Assembly: GCA_038239305.1 (NCBI GenBank)
Contig: JBBSEW010000010.1
Span: 1 to 64,000, forward strand
Direction: 5' to 3'
From: JALYUA01 sp038239305
Lineage (GTDB): Bacteria; Acidobacteriota; Thermoanaerobaculia; UBA5066; Gp7-AA6
DNA: 64,000 nt
The position numbers and the translations under genes are program-made. Shown piece by piece: positions 23,978 through 32,238 of this stretch (position 1 is the first letter of the stretch; every line of letters starts with the position of its first letter). The notes beneath the pieces are model-generated. The model was not told where the DNA came from, searched no databases, and worked only from the letters and a program-made list of their open reading frames with translations.

Positions 23978-25802
23978 GCGCGCGCACCATCTCCGTCTGC
24001 CTCAGGAGGCCGAGACTGATCCATTGCCACACGAAGAAGCTGTTGTCCGATCCGTGCTCGCCGTAGTCCCGCCAGCTCGCCCGCACGGCCCGGGCGTCGA
24101 GCCAGGACGACGCGGGCCCGTCGAGCGCGGCCTCGATCTGATCCGTCGCCCACGCCCGCAGCGGACCGCGGAGCCACTCCCGCTGCGGGGTCTGGACCGG
24201 GCGCTTGGGAGCCTCGATGACGCCTTCCGGCAGGAGCCCTTCCGTGATGCGGCGCAGAAGCCACTTGCCCTGACCGTTCCGGATCTTGCGATCTGCGGGC
24301 TGCCGCATGGCGAGCTCGACCAGCCGGTGATCGAGGAAAGGCTCACGGAGCTCGGTCGAGCTGCGCATCGAGGCGCGGTCGCTGAAGCGCAGCGCGCGCG
24401 GCAGCTTCGTGAATCGGAGGTCACGCCACTGAAGATTCCGCAGGGCATCCGACCCGAACGGACGCGACGGCTCAAACGGCCGCGCGAGAGCCCGGAACTC
24501 GGGAGCCAGGAATTCGGCGCGGGTCACGGGCCCCCTCGTCCCCTGGACGAGCGGAGCAGACGTCCCCTGGACGAGCGGAGCAGATGTCCCCGGAACGAGC
24601 GCGGATATGCCCGGGACGGCATCCGCCAGGCCCGGGGTCGTTTCATCCGCCATCGCCCGGGCGTAGTAGTCGTAGCCCGCCCACTGCTCGTCCATGCCCT
24701 GGCCGTCGAGGAGAACGACGACACCCGCCGCGCGCGCGACCTCGAAGAGACGCGCGTACGCAAGCGTCGGCAGCCCGCCGAAGGGCTCGTCCTCGAACGC
24801 GGCGACCGACTCTGCGAGGGCCGGGACATCCGATGCCGACAGCGCCGCGACGATCGACGGGTGACGCGTGCGGCCGAGCGTTTGCGCGACCCAGGGGAGC
24901 TCGTCGTATGCCGGATCGCCCGTCACGAACGTGAACGCCGCGACGTCGCTCTCCGGTCCCTGGACGGCGCGAACGACGCCGAGCAGCGCGGACGAGTCGA
25001 GGCCTCCCGAGAGATTGATCCCGACGGGAACGTCGGAGCGAAAACGCAGCGCGACGCTCTCCTCGAGAAGCGCGCGGTATTCGTCCGCGACGGTTTGCTC
25101 GTCGCGCGAGTCGGACTCCATGCCCACGCGGTCGGGCAGCGAGTACCAGCGGACGGTTCGCGCGCGTCCGCCGTGCCACGTCAGACGATGGCCGGGCGGC
25201 ACGGAACGGATCCCCTGCCAGAAGGTGTCGTTCGAATGGTCGGTGGCTCCCGTCTCGAGATAGGTCGCCCAGGTGGCCGGATCCGGCTCGACTCCGGCCC
25301 CGGCGGAGCGCAGCGCCTTGATCTCGCTCGAGAGCAGGAGCCCTCCCGCCGGGCCGTCGGCCCAGTAGAGAGGCTTGACTCCGAAACGGTCGCGCACCGC
25401 GTGAAGTCGCCGCTCGCGCGCATCCCAGAGGAGGAAGGCGAACATGCCAACGAACCGATCGAGGCACGCCTCGCCCCAGCGCGACCAGGCGGCCAGCACC
25501 ACCTCGGTGTCCGTCTTCGTCGCGAACGGATAGACAGAGAGCTCCGCGCCCAGCTCCCGGTAGTTGTAGATCTCGCCGTTGTAAACGATGTGCCAGCGTC
25601 CGTCGGCGCTCACCATCGGGTTCCGCCCCGCCGGGGAGAGATCGATAATCGCCAGGCGATTGTGACCGAGGCGGCACAGGCCGCTCGGATCGGTCCACGT
25701 TCCCTGTCCGTCCGGTCCGCGGTGGGACTGGGACGCGACCATGGCGTCGAGGCGTTCCGCCGCTCCCGTCATGTTTCCCGCGATACCCGCGATCCCGCAC
25801 AT
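23970..25802 (-). CDS. Asparagine synthase-type glutamine amidotransferase
   Basis: 610 residues with the AsnB layout. Cys2 is the glutaminase nucleophile (M-C-G-I-A-G), followed by S-H-R-G-P-D-G and Y-N-G-E-I-Y-N-Y-R-E-L. The synthetase half has the PP-loop S-G-G-L-D-S-S-A. In polysaccharide loci such proteins generally amidate a sugar carboxylate or similar group rather than make asparagine. Uronic acids from the dehydrogenase at 30696-32033, or the nonulosonate, would be plausible substrates. A tandem 8-residue insertion (S-A-P-L-V-Q-G-T) interrupts the synthetase half (see separate entry). The ATG 25802 is one base from the stop of the cytidylyltransferase gene. A housekeeping AsnB cannot be excluded. 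Confidence 0.88.
   Translation of the reverse strand: MCGIAGIAGNMTGAAERLDAMVASQSHRGPDGQGTWTDPSGLCRLGHNRLAIIDLSPAGRNPMVSADGRWHIVYNGEIYNYRELGAELSVYPFATKTDTEVVLAAWSRWGEACLDRFVGMFAFLLWDARERRLHAVRDRFGVKPLYWADGPAGGLLLSSEIKALRSAGAGVEPDPATWATYLETGATDHSNDTFWQGIRSVPPGHRLTWHGGRARTVRWYSLPDRVGMESDSRDEQTVADEYRALLEESVALRFRSDVPVGINLSGGLDSSALLGVVRAVQGPESDVAAFTFVTGDPAYDELPWVAQTLGRTRHPSIVAALSASDVPALAESVAAFEDEPFGGLPTLAYARLFEVARAAGVVVLLDGQGMDEQWAGYDYYARAMADETTPGLADAVPGISALVPGTSAPLVQGTSAPLVQGTRGPVTRAEFLAPEFRALARPFEPSRPFGSDALRNLQWRDLRFTKLPRALRFSDRASMRSSTELREPFLDHRLVELAMRQPADRKIRNGQGKWLLRRITEGLLPEGVIEAPKRPVQTPQREWLRGPLRAWATDQIEAALDGPASSWLDARAVRASWRDYGEHGSDNSFFVWQWISLGLLRQTEMVRAHV
24537..24608 (-). repeat. In-frame 24-bp tandem repeat inside the AsnB-like gene
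   Basis: Two identical 24-base copies lie at 24537-24560 and 24561-24584, and a diverged third follows at 24585-24608. They encode S-A-P-L-V-Q-G-T twice and I-S-A-L-V-P-G-T once. The insertion lies in a presumed surface loop of the synthetase domain, and the frame is kept. Copy number probably varies between strains. Confidence 0.85.
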
Positions 25803-25803
25803 A

Positions 25804-26574
25804 TCAGCGGCCCCTCGCCGGAGAATCGGCAGAAACCGCGGGCGCCGGGGTCTCGAGGGCCAGAAGGCTTTCCGCGCGCGCCCAGTCTTCCGCCGAATCG
25901 ATGTTGACGCTTCGCCGCGAGTCGATCTCGTAGCCGACGAGTAACCGGCCGTAGAGGCTCTTCTGCCCGATCACAACGTCACGGCGGACGACGTAAACCG
26001 ACCCCTCGCGGTGAAAGGCCGGAGGCAGGTCCTGGCGCCGCGGGATCGGCGCCACTTCTCCTGTCGACAGATGCATGCAGCCGTTCTCGCAACGGAAGTA
26101 GACCCAGTGGGGATTGTGTTCGTGGGGAACGCGCAGGACCGTCACGGACGCGTCGGCCCGTTGGTCCTCGAGAAGCGCGATACAGCCGTCGATGTCATCG
26201 GCGCGGCGAAGCGGATTCGTCGGCTGGAGAAGACAAATGGCGTCGAAGATCCGGCCGTGCGCCTCGAGCCACTCGATCGCGTGGACCACGACGGGCAGCA
26301 TCGGCGTTTCGTCCCGAGCGAGCTCCGCGGGACGGAGGAAGGGCACATCCAGCCCCAGGCCGCGTCCGATGCGCGCGATTTCCTCGTCCTCGGTCGTCAG
26401 TACGACTTCGGACAGCCGGCGGGAAGCGCGGGCCGCCTCCACCGTGTAGTCGAGCAGAGGCCGGCCGGCGAGCGGCCGGACGTTCTTGCGCGGCACGCCC
26501 TTGGATCCCCCGCGGGCCGGAATGAGGCCGAGGACTCGCAGGGGTCGGGAGAGATCGGGATCCGGCATGACCAT
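25804..26574 (-). CDS. CMP-nonulosonate cytidylyltransferase (NeuA/LegF/PseF-type)
   Basis: 256 residues. The nucleotide-binding motif G-L-I-P-A-R-G-G-S-K-G-V-P-R-K-N near the N-terminus is diagnostic of CMP-sialate/KDO-type cytidylyltransferases, and L-L-Q-P-T-N-P-L-R and a late D-I-D-S-A-E-D motif agree. It activates a nonulosonic acid with CTP. The gene directly follows the 2-epimerase, completing the order synthase, epimerase, cytidylyltransferase on the transcript. I chose ATG 26574, two bases beyond the upstream stop; six bases later a second ATG is in frame. The extra 17 codons of the open frame lie within the upstream gene. Confidence 0.92.
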   Translation of the reverse strand: MVMPDPDLSRPLRVLGLIPARGGSKGVPRKNVRPLAGRPLLDYTVEAARASRRLSEVVLTTEDEEIARIGRGLGLDVPFLRPAELARDETPMLPVVVHAIEWLEAHGRIFDAICLLQPTNPLRRADDIDGCIALLEDQRADASVTVLRVPHEHNPHWVYFRCENGCMHLSTGEVAPIPRRQDLPPAFHREGSVYVVRRDVVIGQKSLYGRLLVGYEIDSRRSVNIDSAEDWARAESLLALETPAPAVSADSPARGR

Positions 26575-26576
26575 TC

Positions 26577-27734
26577 TCAGTAGGTGAGGCGCTTCTCGAT
26601 TGAGAGCGGCGCGGACGCGAGACACTCGGCGATCGCCTCGCCCGCGTGACCGTCCCCGTACATCGGATCGGATTCATACCGGCCGTTGTCGAGCTGCCGC
26701 CGGACTGCGGCGACGATCTCGGAACGGGAGTGGCCCACGTCGAGGACGTTCTGCGCGCGGTCGCGGCCCTGCTGCCGAGAACCGATGTTCACGACCGGTA
26801 CGCCGAGGAAGGACGACTCCCGGATGCCGACGCTCGAGTTGCCCACGAGGCACCGGCTGTTCCGGATCAGCCGCAGGAAGTCGATCGGCGAAAAATTCTT
26901 GAAAAAGTGGATGTTCGCCGGACGCTCGGCTTCGCGGAACGCGCGGATCGCGTTGGACGTACCGTCCGAACCGGCGTCGACGTTCGGCCAGAACCAGAAC
27001 GTGCTCAAGCCGAGGTCGCGGACGGCATGGAGCGTCTCGACCGTTTGCTCGCGGGCGCTCTCGTACTCCGTCGTGACCGGATGCTGCATGACCACGACGT
27101 AGCCGCTCGAAAGATCGAGTTTCACGCCGACGCCGCCGTAACGTTCGAGGGGGTCGAAGTCGAGCTCCGGCTTTCGCGTCACTTCGGCGGCGAGGTCAAT
27201 CGAGGGGCAGCCGGTGACGAAGATCGAAGACGGCTCCTCCCCCATCCGCGTGAGGCGCTCGGCGGCCTGGCGGGTGGAAGCGAAATGGAGGTTCGAGAGC
27301 TTCGTCACGGCATGCCGGACCTTCTCGTCGATCGAGCCCGTGATCTCGCCGCCCTGCACGTGAGCGAGCGGGATGTTCATGTAGGAGGCGGCGACGGCCG
27401 TCGCGAGGGTTTCGTAGCGATCGGCGATCGTGACGACCACGTCCGGCCGCAGATTGTCGAACACCGTCGCGAGCTCGAGGAGACCGAGACCGGTTGTCTT
27501 GGCCATGGCCGCGAGGTTTTCCCCCTCGAGCACCATGTAGACGCGTGCCTTGATGTCGAAGCCGTCCTCCTCGATGTAGCGGACCGCGGTGCCGTAGCGG
27601 TCGAGGAGAGCGGAGGCGGCGACGACGAGCTGAAGCTCCAGGTCGGGCCTGTCGCGGATCGCGAGGAGCGCCGTCTTGATGCGGCTGTAGCTCGGGCGCG
27701 CCGTGACGACCACGCAGACCTTCCGCGGCGTCAT
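26577..27734 (-). CDS. Hydrolysing UDP-sugar 2-epimerase (NeuC/LegG-type)
   Basis: 385 residues in the 2-epimerase GT-B-like fold. T-A-R-P-S-Y-S-R-I-K is at the N-terminus, D-R-Y-E at 105-108, H-V-Q-G-G-E-I-T-G-S-I-D-E at 125-137, and V-G-N-S-S-V-G-I-R-E-S near the donor site, all hallmarks of NeuC/NnaA. These hydrolyse and epimerise a UDP- or GDP-GlcNAc-type sugar to a free ManNAc-type sugar, the NeuB substrate. Whether it prefers plain GlcNAc (sialic acid) or a 2,4-diacetamido-6-deoxy sugar (legionaminic acid) cannot be read here; the dehydratase and aminotransferase in the same operon make the second possible. ATGA overlap with the NeuB gene. Confidence 0.92.
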   Translation of the reverse strand: MTPRKVCVVVTARPSYSRIKTALLAIRDRPDLELQLVVAASALLDRYGTAVRYIEEDGFDIKARVYMVLEGENLAAMAKTTGLGLLELATVFDNLRPDVVVTIADRYETLATAVAASYMNIPLAHVQGGEITGSIDEKVRHAVTKLSNLHFASTRQAAERLTRMGEEPSSIFVTGCPSIDLAAEVTRKPELDFDPLERYGGVGVKLDLSSGYVVVMQHPVTTEYESAREQTVETLHAVRDLGLSTFWFWPNVDAGSDGTSNAIRAFREAERPANIHFFKNFSPIDFLRLIRNSRCLVGNSSVGIRESSFLGVPVVNIGSRQQGRDRAQNVLDVGHSRSEIVAAVRRQLDNGRYESDPMYGDGHAGEAIAECLASAPLSIEKRLTY

Positions 27735-28810
27735 CGGCTCATCTCCACATCGTCAAGCGCCAGAAGCTGGTCGCCCGCGACGCTGCGCTTCAGCCGCGAT
27801 CCGACGAGCTCCGGGAGGCGCGACGCCGGTATTCCCGTGCCGGGCTTCTTGGCGGTCAGGTGCTCCTCGCGGAGAACGGTGCCGGCGGCAAGATCGACGC
27901 GCGCGACGACGCTCTTCGTGAAAAGCCGCCGGACCGAGTCGAGCTCGCCCGCCGTCGCGTCCTTGTCGACCGGGTGCGCGTTCATCCGCTCGATGAACCG
28001 CACGCCTTCGACGAGCTGCCGCAGCTCCGCGGGCGTGAGCGAGACCGGCACGTCCGGTCCGAACATCTCCCGGCCCAGAGTGACGTGCACCTCGAGCGCG
28101 GCAATCGAGAGCGTCGCGGCGGCCAGGCCCGGAAAGATCGTCCCCGAGTGATCGGAGAGGCCGACACCGCATCCGTACCGCTCCCGGAATACGGAGATGA
28201 GATTCAGGCCGACCTTCTCCGGGGGGCAGGGGTACGAGGACGTGCACTGCATGAGAACGAGCGGGAGACCTCGCGCCTCGATCCGCGCCACCGCGCGGTC
28301 GATCTCGGAGAGCGGGCTCATCCCGGTCGAGAGGAGAAAGGGGCGGCCGGTCGCCGTCATCGCCTCGAGCATTCCGTCGTTGCCGGTCTCTCCCGATGCG
28401 ACTTTCCAGGCGGCGACTCCGACCCGCTCGAGCATCTCGACCGCCTCGAGAGAGAACGGCGAGCTCAGGAACCACAGACCTCGCTCCTCCGCGTGCGCCC
28501 GCAGGCCGTTCCACTGCTCCTCTGAGAATTCCATCCGCTTCCAGTAGTCGTAGCGGGACGCGTCCTGCCGGCTGAACTTCACGCGCCACGGCTCCCCGGG
28601 CGTGCTCTCCGCCGCCGCGATGTGGGTCTGAAACTTCACGGCGTCGGCTCCCGCGTCCGCGATCACATCGACAAACGCGTGCGCCGTCCCGAGGCTTCCG
28701 TCGTGCGTCTGCGCGACTTCGCCCACGATCAGGCAGCCCGACGTGACAGCCGGCGTTCCCGCCTGCCGGCGCAGGGCCGATCGGAGAATCGCGTCAGACC
28801 ACGTCGGCAA
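27731..28810 (-). CDS. neuB: NeuB-family nonulosonate synthase (second, divergent copy), TTG start
   Basis: 359 residues. The NeuB barrel and SAF domain (K-K-P-G-T-G-I-P) are intact and L-S-T-G-M-S-P-L-S-E-I and C-T-S-S-Y-P-C-P-P are typical. Two landmarks differ from the copy at 1480-2532. The N-terminal A-E-I-G-x-N-H-N-G is V-G-E-V-A-Q-T-H-D-G, and E-K-H is E-V-H, with the following D-H replaced by D-V. The metal-site His pair (S-D-H-S and E-V-H) is kept. It sits directly upstream of NeuC- and NeuA-like genes, so these three probably form the functional pathway to a CMP-nonulosonate. The only reasonable start is TTG 28810, with GGAG upstream and a 17-base overlap with Wzm. Confidence 0.88.
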   Translation of the reverse strand: MPTWSDAILRSALRRQAGTPAVTSGCLIVGEVAQTHDGSLGTAHAFVDVIADAGADAVKFQTHIAAAESTPGEPWRVKFSRQDASRYDYWKRMEFSEEQWNGLRAHAEERGLWFLSSPFSLEAVEMLERVGVAAWKVASGETGNDGMLEAMTATGRPFLLSTGMSPLSEIDRAVARIEARGLPLVLMQCTSSYPCPPEKVGLNLISVFRERYGCGVGLSDHSGTIFPGLAAATLSIAALEVHVTLGREMFGPDVPVSLTPAELRQLVEGVRFIERMNAHPVDKDATAGELDSVRRLFTKSVVARVDLAAGTVLREEHLTAKKPGTGIPASRLPELVGSRLKRSVAGDQLLALDDVEMSR

Positions 28811-29681
28811 AGGAGCGCTCCATTCGGCGGAAGTAGAAAGCGCCGGAAATCAGCAGCACGGCACTCACGGCGGCGCTCGTGAAGATCGTTGCCCACGGGC
28901 CGGGACCATTGCCGAGAAGGGCCCAGCGGAATCCCTCCACGACGCCGGCCATCGGGTTCAGGCCATAGACCCACGGCGGAATTCCGTATTTCGCGAGCAT
29001 CGCCGCGACCTTGCTCGCCGGGTAGATCACCGGCGTGACGAACAGCCAGATCTGAACGAAGAACGGCACCACGTAGCGGATGTCGCGGTATTCGACGTTC
29101 AGCGCCGACAGCCACATCCCGATCCCGAGCGAGGTCGCGAAGGCGAGCGCGAGCAGGAGCGGCAGAAAGAGCACCGGCATGCCCGGCCAGACTCCGTAGA
29201 ACGCCATCAGGCCGATCAGCACGACGAAGGCGAACGCGAAATCGACGACGCCGGCCAGGACGGACGCAGCGGGAATGACGAGCCGGGGGAAGTACACCTT
29301 CCGGATCAGGTTCGCGGAGCCGACGAGGCTCTCCGACGAGTGGCTGAGGCCCTGCGCGAAGAACGTCCACGGCAGGAGCCCGGCGTACGCGAAGATGGGA
29401 TACGGCAGGCCGTCGGATCCGATCGAAGCCAGCTTTCCGAAGAGAAGCGAGAACACGATCATCGTGAGGGTGGGCTGGAGAATCGCCCACGCCGCGCCGA
29501 GAAGAGTCTGTTTGTAGCGGACCTTGACGTCCCTCCAAACCAGGAAGTAGAGCAGCTCGCGGTACTCGTGGATCTCGCGCATACCGAGCGAGAGCCAGCC
29601 CGACGTCGGCTCGATCACCACGGTCGGCGGCTCGAGACGCGGCTGCGCCACGACGGCGGCGTCTCCGGAAACCGGGGTCAT
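28794..29681 (-). CDS. wzm: Polysaccharide ABC exporter permease (Wzm-like, ABC-2 type)
   Basis: 295 residues. Residues ~36-60 contain the cytoplasmic R-E-L-L-Y-F-L-V-W-R-D-V-K-V-R-Y-K-Q-T segment that precedes the first membrane helix in all Wzm/KpsM/TagG proteins, followed by G-A-A-W-A-I-L-Q-P. Six hydrophobic segments follow. It should pair with the Wzt-like ATPase at 22685-23977 to move a lipid-linked polymer across the inner membrane. The start ATG 29681 lies in an ATGA overlap with the epimerase gene. Its stop lies inside the start of the second neuB. Confidence 0.93.
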   Translation of the reverse strand: MTPVSGDAAVVAQPRLEPPTVVIEPTSGWLSLGMREIHEYRELLYFLVWRDVKVRYKQTLLGAAWAILQPTLTMIVFSLLFGKLASIGSDGLPYPIFAYAGLLPWTFFAQGLSHSSESLVGSANLIRKVYFPRLVIPAASVLAGVVDFAFAFVVLIGLMAFYGVWPGMPVLFLPLLLALAFATSLGIGMWLSALNVEYRDIRYVVPFFVQIWLFVTPVIYPASKVAAMLAKYGIPPWVYGLNPMAGVVEGFRWALLGNGPGPWATIFTSAAVSAVLLISGAFYFRRMERSFADVV

Positions 29682-30691
29682 ACCGCCTTCTCCCGCCGGC
29701 CTTCGGCCCCGGCGGCCGGGATCCGCGATTCGAAGTGCTCGCGCGTGCTGGCGAGCCCCTCTTCGAGTGAAACGCGGGCCGCATAGCCGAGCCCCGCGGC
29801 CGATCGCGCGAGATCCGCGGTGGAGTGGCGGACGTCTCCGGGCCGTGCCGTCTCGTGATGCGGCTCGGCGCCGCCGCCGGACAGAACGCGGATCTTCCCG
29901 GCGAGATCGTTGACGGAAACGGCGCCTCCGCCGGCGACATTGAAGACGCGGCCGCAGGACTCGGGACCCGCGAGCGCGGCGAGCAGATTGGCGGCCACGG
30001 CGTCGCCGACGAAGGTGAAGTCGCGCGTCTGTCCGCCGTCCCCGTAGATGACGGGAGCTTCACCCGACCGGTAAGCCTGAAAAAAACGGGGGATGACCGC
30101 GGCGTACGGCCCCTCGGGGTCCTGCCGCGGGCCGTACACGTTGAAGTAACGCAAGCCGACGAGAGCCAGACCGAACAGGCGGCCGAACGCCTCCGCGAGC
30201 TCCTCGTTCATCGCCTTCGACAGCGCGTAGGGCGACAGGGGCAGGCCCTCCTCGCCCTCTTTCTTCGGAAGGCGCGCTCCATCACCGTAGACGCTCGAGG
30301 AGGAGGCATAAACGACGCGGCGGACCCGCGCATCCCGGGCGGCCGAAAAAACATTGGCTGTTCCCGCCACGTTCACCGCGATCGTCGAGGCCGGATCCGA
30401 GAGCGAGCGGGGCACCGACCCGAGGGCCGCCTGGTGGAAAACGAACGCGGCGCCGCGGCAGGCATCACGGCAGGCGCCGGCGTCCCGGATGTCGGCTTCG
30501 ACGAGCTCGAACCGCTCCGCGCCCGTCGGAAGATTTTCCCGACGGCCGGTCGCGAAGTTGTCCAGTCCGCGCACGACGGCGCCGGCGCCCAGAAGCGCGT
30601 CGATGAGATGCGAGCCGATGAATCCCGCCGCTCCGGTCACGAGGGCGACCTCGCCCCGGAAACCCCGGAAACCCTCTGCCTTCGTGCCCAT
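29678..30691 (-). CDS. NAD-dependent UDP-HexNAc(A) 4-epimerase (WbpP/TviC-like)
   Basis: 337 residues, extended SDR. The Rossmann loop is G-A-A-G-F-I-G (20-26), the catalytic Ser lies in S-S-S-S-V-Y-G (130-136), and Y155-x-x-x-K159 (S-P-Y-A-L-S-K) is intact. Q-A-A-L-G-S-V-P-R-S (88-97) is the signature of WbpP/TviC enzymes, which interconvert UDP-GlcNAc(A) and UDP-GalNAc(A). The gene lies four bases downstream of a UDP-HexNAc 6-dehydrogenase, the same pair that makes UDP-GalNAcA for Vi-type polysaccharides. Start ATG 30691. Substrate assignment is from motif and neighbour. Confidence 0.92.
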   Translation of the reverse strand: MGTKAEGFRGFRGEVALVTGAAGFIGSHLIDALLGAGAVVRGLDNFATGRRENLPTGAERFELVEADIRDAGACRDACRGAAFVFHQAALGSVPRSLSDPASTIAVNVAGTANVFSAARDARVRRVVYASSSSVYGDGARLPKKEGEEGLPLSPYALSKAMNEELAEAFGRLFGLALVGLRYFNVYGPRQDPEGPYAAVIPRFFQAYRSGEAPVIYGDGGQTRDFTFVGDAVAANLLAALAGPESCGRVFNVAGGGAVSVNDLAGKIRVLSGGGAEPHHETARPGDVRHSTADLARSAAGLGYAARVSLEEGLASTREHFESRIPAAGAEGRREKAV

Positions 30692-30695
30692 CCGG

Positions 30696-32033
30696 CTATG
30701 CCTTGACCACGTTGGCTCGTTCGGCCCGGTAGACGCCGCGCGTGTCGACGATCAGCGCCGCGTGCCGGGCGACCATGTCGTAGTCGACGGAGGAGTGATC
30801 GGTGATGAGGACCACGGCGTCCTGCGCGGCAACGAACTCTGCCGTCAGAGCCTGCGACTCCATCTCCGGAAGGTTCGGCCAGCTGCGCATGCGCGGAGCG
30901 CGCGGGACGTGCGGGTCGTGGTACGTGAGCTCGACGCCAAGCTCGAGGAGCTTCTCGACGATCTCGAACGCGGGGCTCTCCCGCGGATCATCGATGTCCT
31001 TCTTGTACGCGAGACCGAGAACCAGCACGCGGCTGCCCTTCGCCGGCTTCCCGCGATCGTTCAAGGCCGACTGAAGCTTCGAGATCACGTATTGCGGCAT
31101 CTGGATGTTGACCTCGCCCGCGAGCTCGATGAACCGCGGGGTCAACCCGTACTCGCGCGCCTTCCAGGCGAGATAGAACGGGTCGAGCGGGATGCAGTGG
31201 CCGCCCCAGCCCGGGCCCGGATTGAACCGCATGAATCCGAACGGCTTGGTGGAAGCCGCGTCGAGCACTTCCCAGATGTCGACGCCCATGCGGTCGTAGA
31301 TCACTTTGAGCTCGTTGACGAGCGCGATATTGACGGCGCGAAAGATGTTCTCGGTCAGCTTCGTCGCCTCCGCCGCCCGGCAGGACGAGACGCGCACCGT
31401 CTTCGCGATGATCTTGTCGTACAGGGCCTGGGCGAGATCGCCCGCGGTTTTGTCGACTCCGCCGACGACTTTAGGGATCGTCGCCGTGCCGAAGGACGGG
31501 TTGCCCGGATCCTCGCGCTCCGGCGAGAACGCGAGGGAGAAGTCCCGTCCGCACACCAGACCGGATTCCTCGAGGATGCCGCGCACGAGATCCTCCGTCG
31601 TCCCGGGATACGTCGTCGATTCGAGGATGACGAGCTGGCCGGTCCGCAGGGTGTCGCGAATGCGCCGCGTCGTGCCGACGACGTAGCTCATGTCGGGCTC
31701 GCGCTGCGGCGTCAGCGGGGTGGGAACGCAGATGAACAGGACGTCCGCCTCGCCGAGGCGCGCGAAGTCCCCCGTCGCCCTGAAGAGCTCGGACGCGGCG
31801 GCCGCGGCGACACGCGCCCCCTCCAGGTGCTTGATGTACGTGCGGCCTTCCGACAGGGCTTCGATCTTCGCCGGATCGACGTCGAAGCCGAGGACCCGGT
31901 AGCGGCGCTCGGCGAACGTCAGCGCCAGCGGCAGGCCGACATAGCCGAGCCCGATGACGCCGAGCAGCGCGGTGCCGTCTTCGATGCGCTGCCGCAGGCT
32001 GTCGAGAGTCGCCGGGGGTGTCAGGACGGTCAT
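30696..32033 (-). CDS. UDP-N-acetylhexosamine 6-dehydrogenase (WbpA/WbpO/TviB type)
   Basis: 445 residues of the UDP-glucose/GDP-mannose dehydrogenase family. The NAD loop is G-L-G-Y-V-G (28-33), the catalytic Cys is C280 in G-W-G-G-H-C-I-P-L-D-P, and L-T-E-N-I-F-R-A-V-N-I-A sits at 226-237. The H-C-I-P-x-D-P and A-E-x-x-K-L-T-E-N pattern is that of the UDP-GlcNAc/ManNAc group rather than of UDP-glucose dehydrogenase. It makes a uronic acid and is the first sugar gene after the antiterminator. The start ATG 32033 has AGAGGAAG upstream; the 58 extra in-frame codons before it are rejected because they lie in the leader. Confidence 0.92.
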   Translation of the reverse strand: MTVLTPPATLDSLRQRIEDGTALLGVIGLGYVGLPLALTFAERRYRVLGFDVDPAKIEALSEGRTYIKHLEGARVAAAAASELFRATGDFARLGEADVLFICVPTPLTPQREPDMSYVVGTTRRIRDTLRTGQLVILESTTYPGTTEDLVRGILEESGLVCGRDFSLAFSPEREDPGNPSFGTATIPKVVGGVDKTAGDLAQALYDKIIAKTVRVSSCRAAEATKLTENIFRAVNIALVNELKVIYDRMGVDIWEVLDAASTKPFGFMRFNPGPGWGGHCIPLDPFYLAWKAREYGLTPRFIELAGEVNIQMPQYVISKLQSALNDRGKPAKGSRVLVLGLAYKKDIDDPRESPAFEIVEKLLELGVELTYHDPHVPRAPRMRSWPNLPEMESQALTAEFVAAQDAVVLITDHSSVDYDMVARHAALIVDTRGVYRAERANVVKA

Positions 32034-32144
32034 TTCGTACTTCCTCTTTGCGTTTCGGCCCGGGATGCGGAGCCGGCCCGATTTCCGGTCTCTATCGCGG
32101 CCCGGATGGATTCCTCGAGAAACTGCCTTCTCTCGTCGGCAGGG

Positions 32145-32170
32145 ACAGACGATCGGCACAGACGATCGGC
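32145..32170 (-). repeat. 13-bp perfect tandem duplication in the operon leader
   Basis: The plus-strand unit acagacgatcggc occurs at 32145-32157 and again at 32158-32170; the next six bases (gcagac) nearly start a third copy. On the transcript the unit reads GCCGATCGTCTGT. It lies 112-137 bases upstream of the dehydrogenase start codon. A recent slippage event or a duplicated protein- or RNA-recognition site would both fit. Confidence 0.8.
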
Positions 32171-32185
32171 GCAGACTCCGTCCCC

Positions 32186-32204
32186 TTCGGTGTACATCAC
32201 CGAA
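32186..32204 (-). promoter_or_regulatory. Hairpin in operon leader, candidate antiterminator loading or pause site
   Basis: On the transcribed minus strand TTCGGTG and CACCGAA form a perfect 7-bp stem around the 5-base loop ATGTA. No run of T follows, so it is not an ordinary intrinsic terminator. RfaH-type proteins bind short hairpin-forming elements in the non-template strand of leaders. The hairpin sits just after the NusG-like gene and before the long operon, so this is a candidate, without proof. Confidence 0.4.
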
Positions 32205-32238
32205 CACGAGCCACTGAAGTTTTGACGCGCCGAATCGC

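Larger units (their letters stand above)
32034..32238 (-). promoter_or_regulatory. 205-base leader between antiterminator gene and sugar genes
   Basis: This is the longest non-coding gap inside the minus-strand locus apart from the one before the antiterminator. Read on the minus strand it holds a 7-bp perfect hairpin, then a 13-base tandem duplication (both listed), then the ribosome-binding site of the dehydrogenase gene. No clear promoter or U-tract is visible. Its position, between a NusG paralogue and the operon it would serve, suggests a loading or pause site, or an attenuator. Confidence 0.45.
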
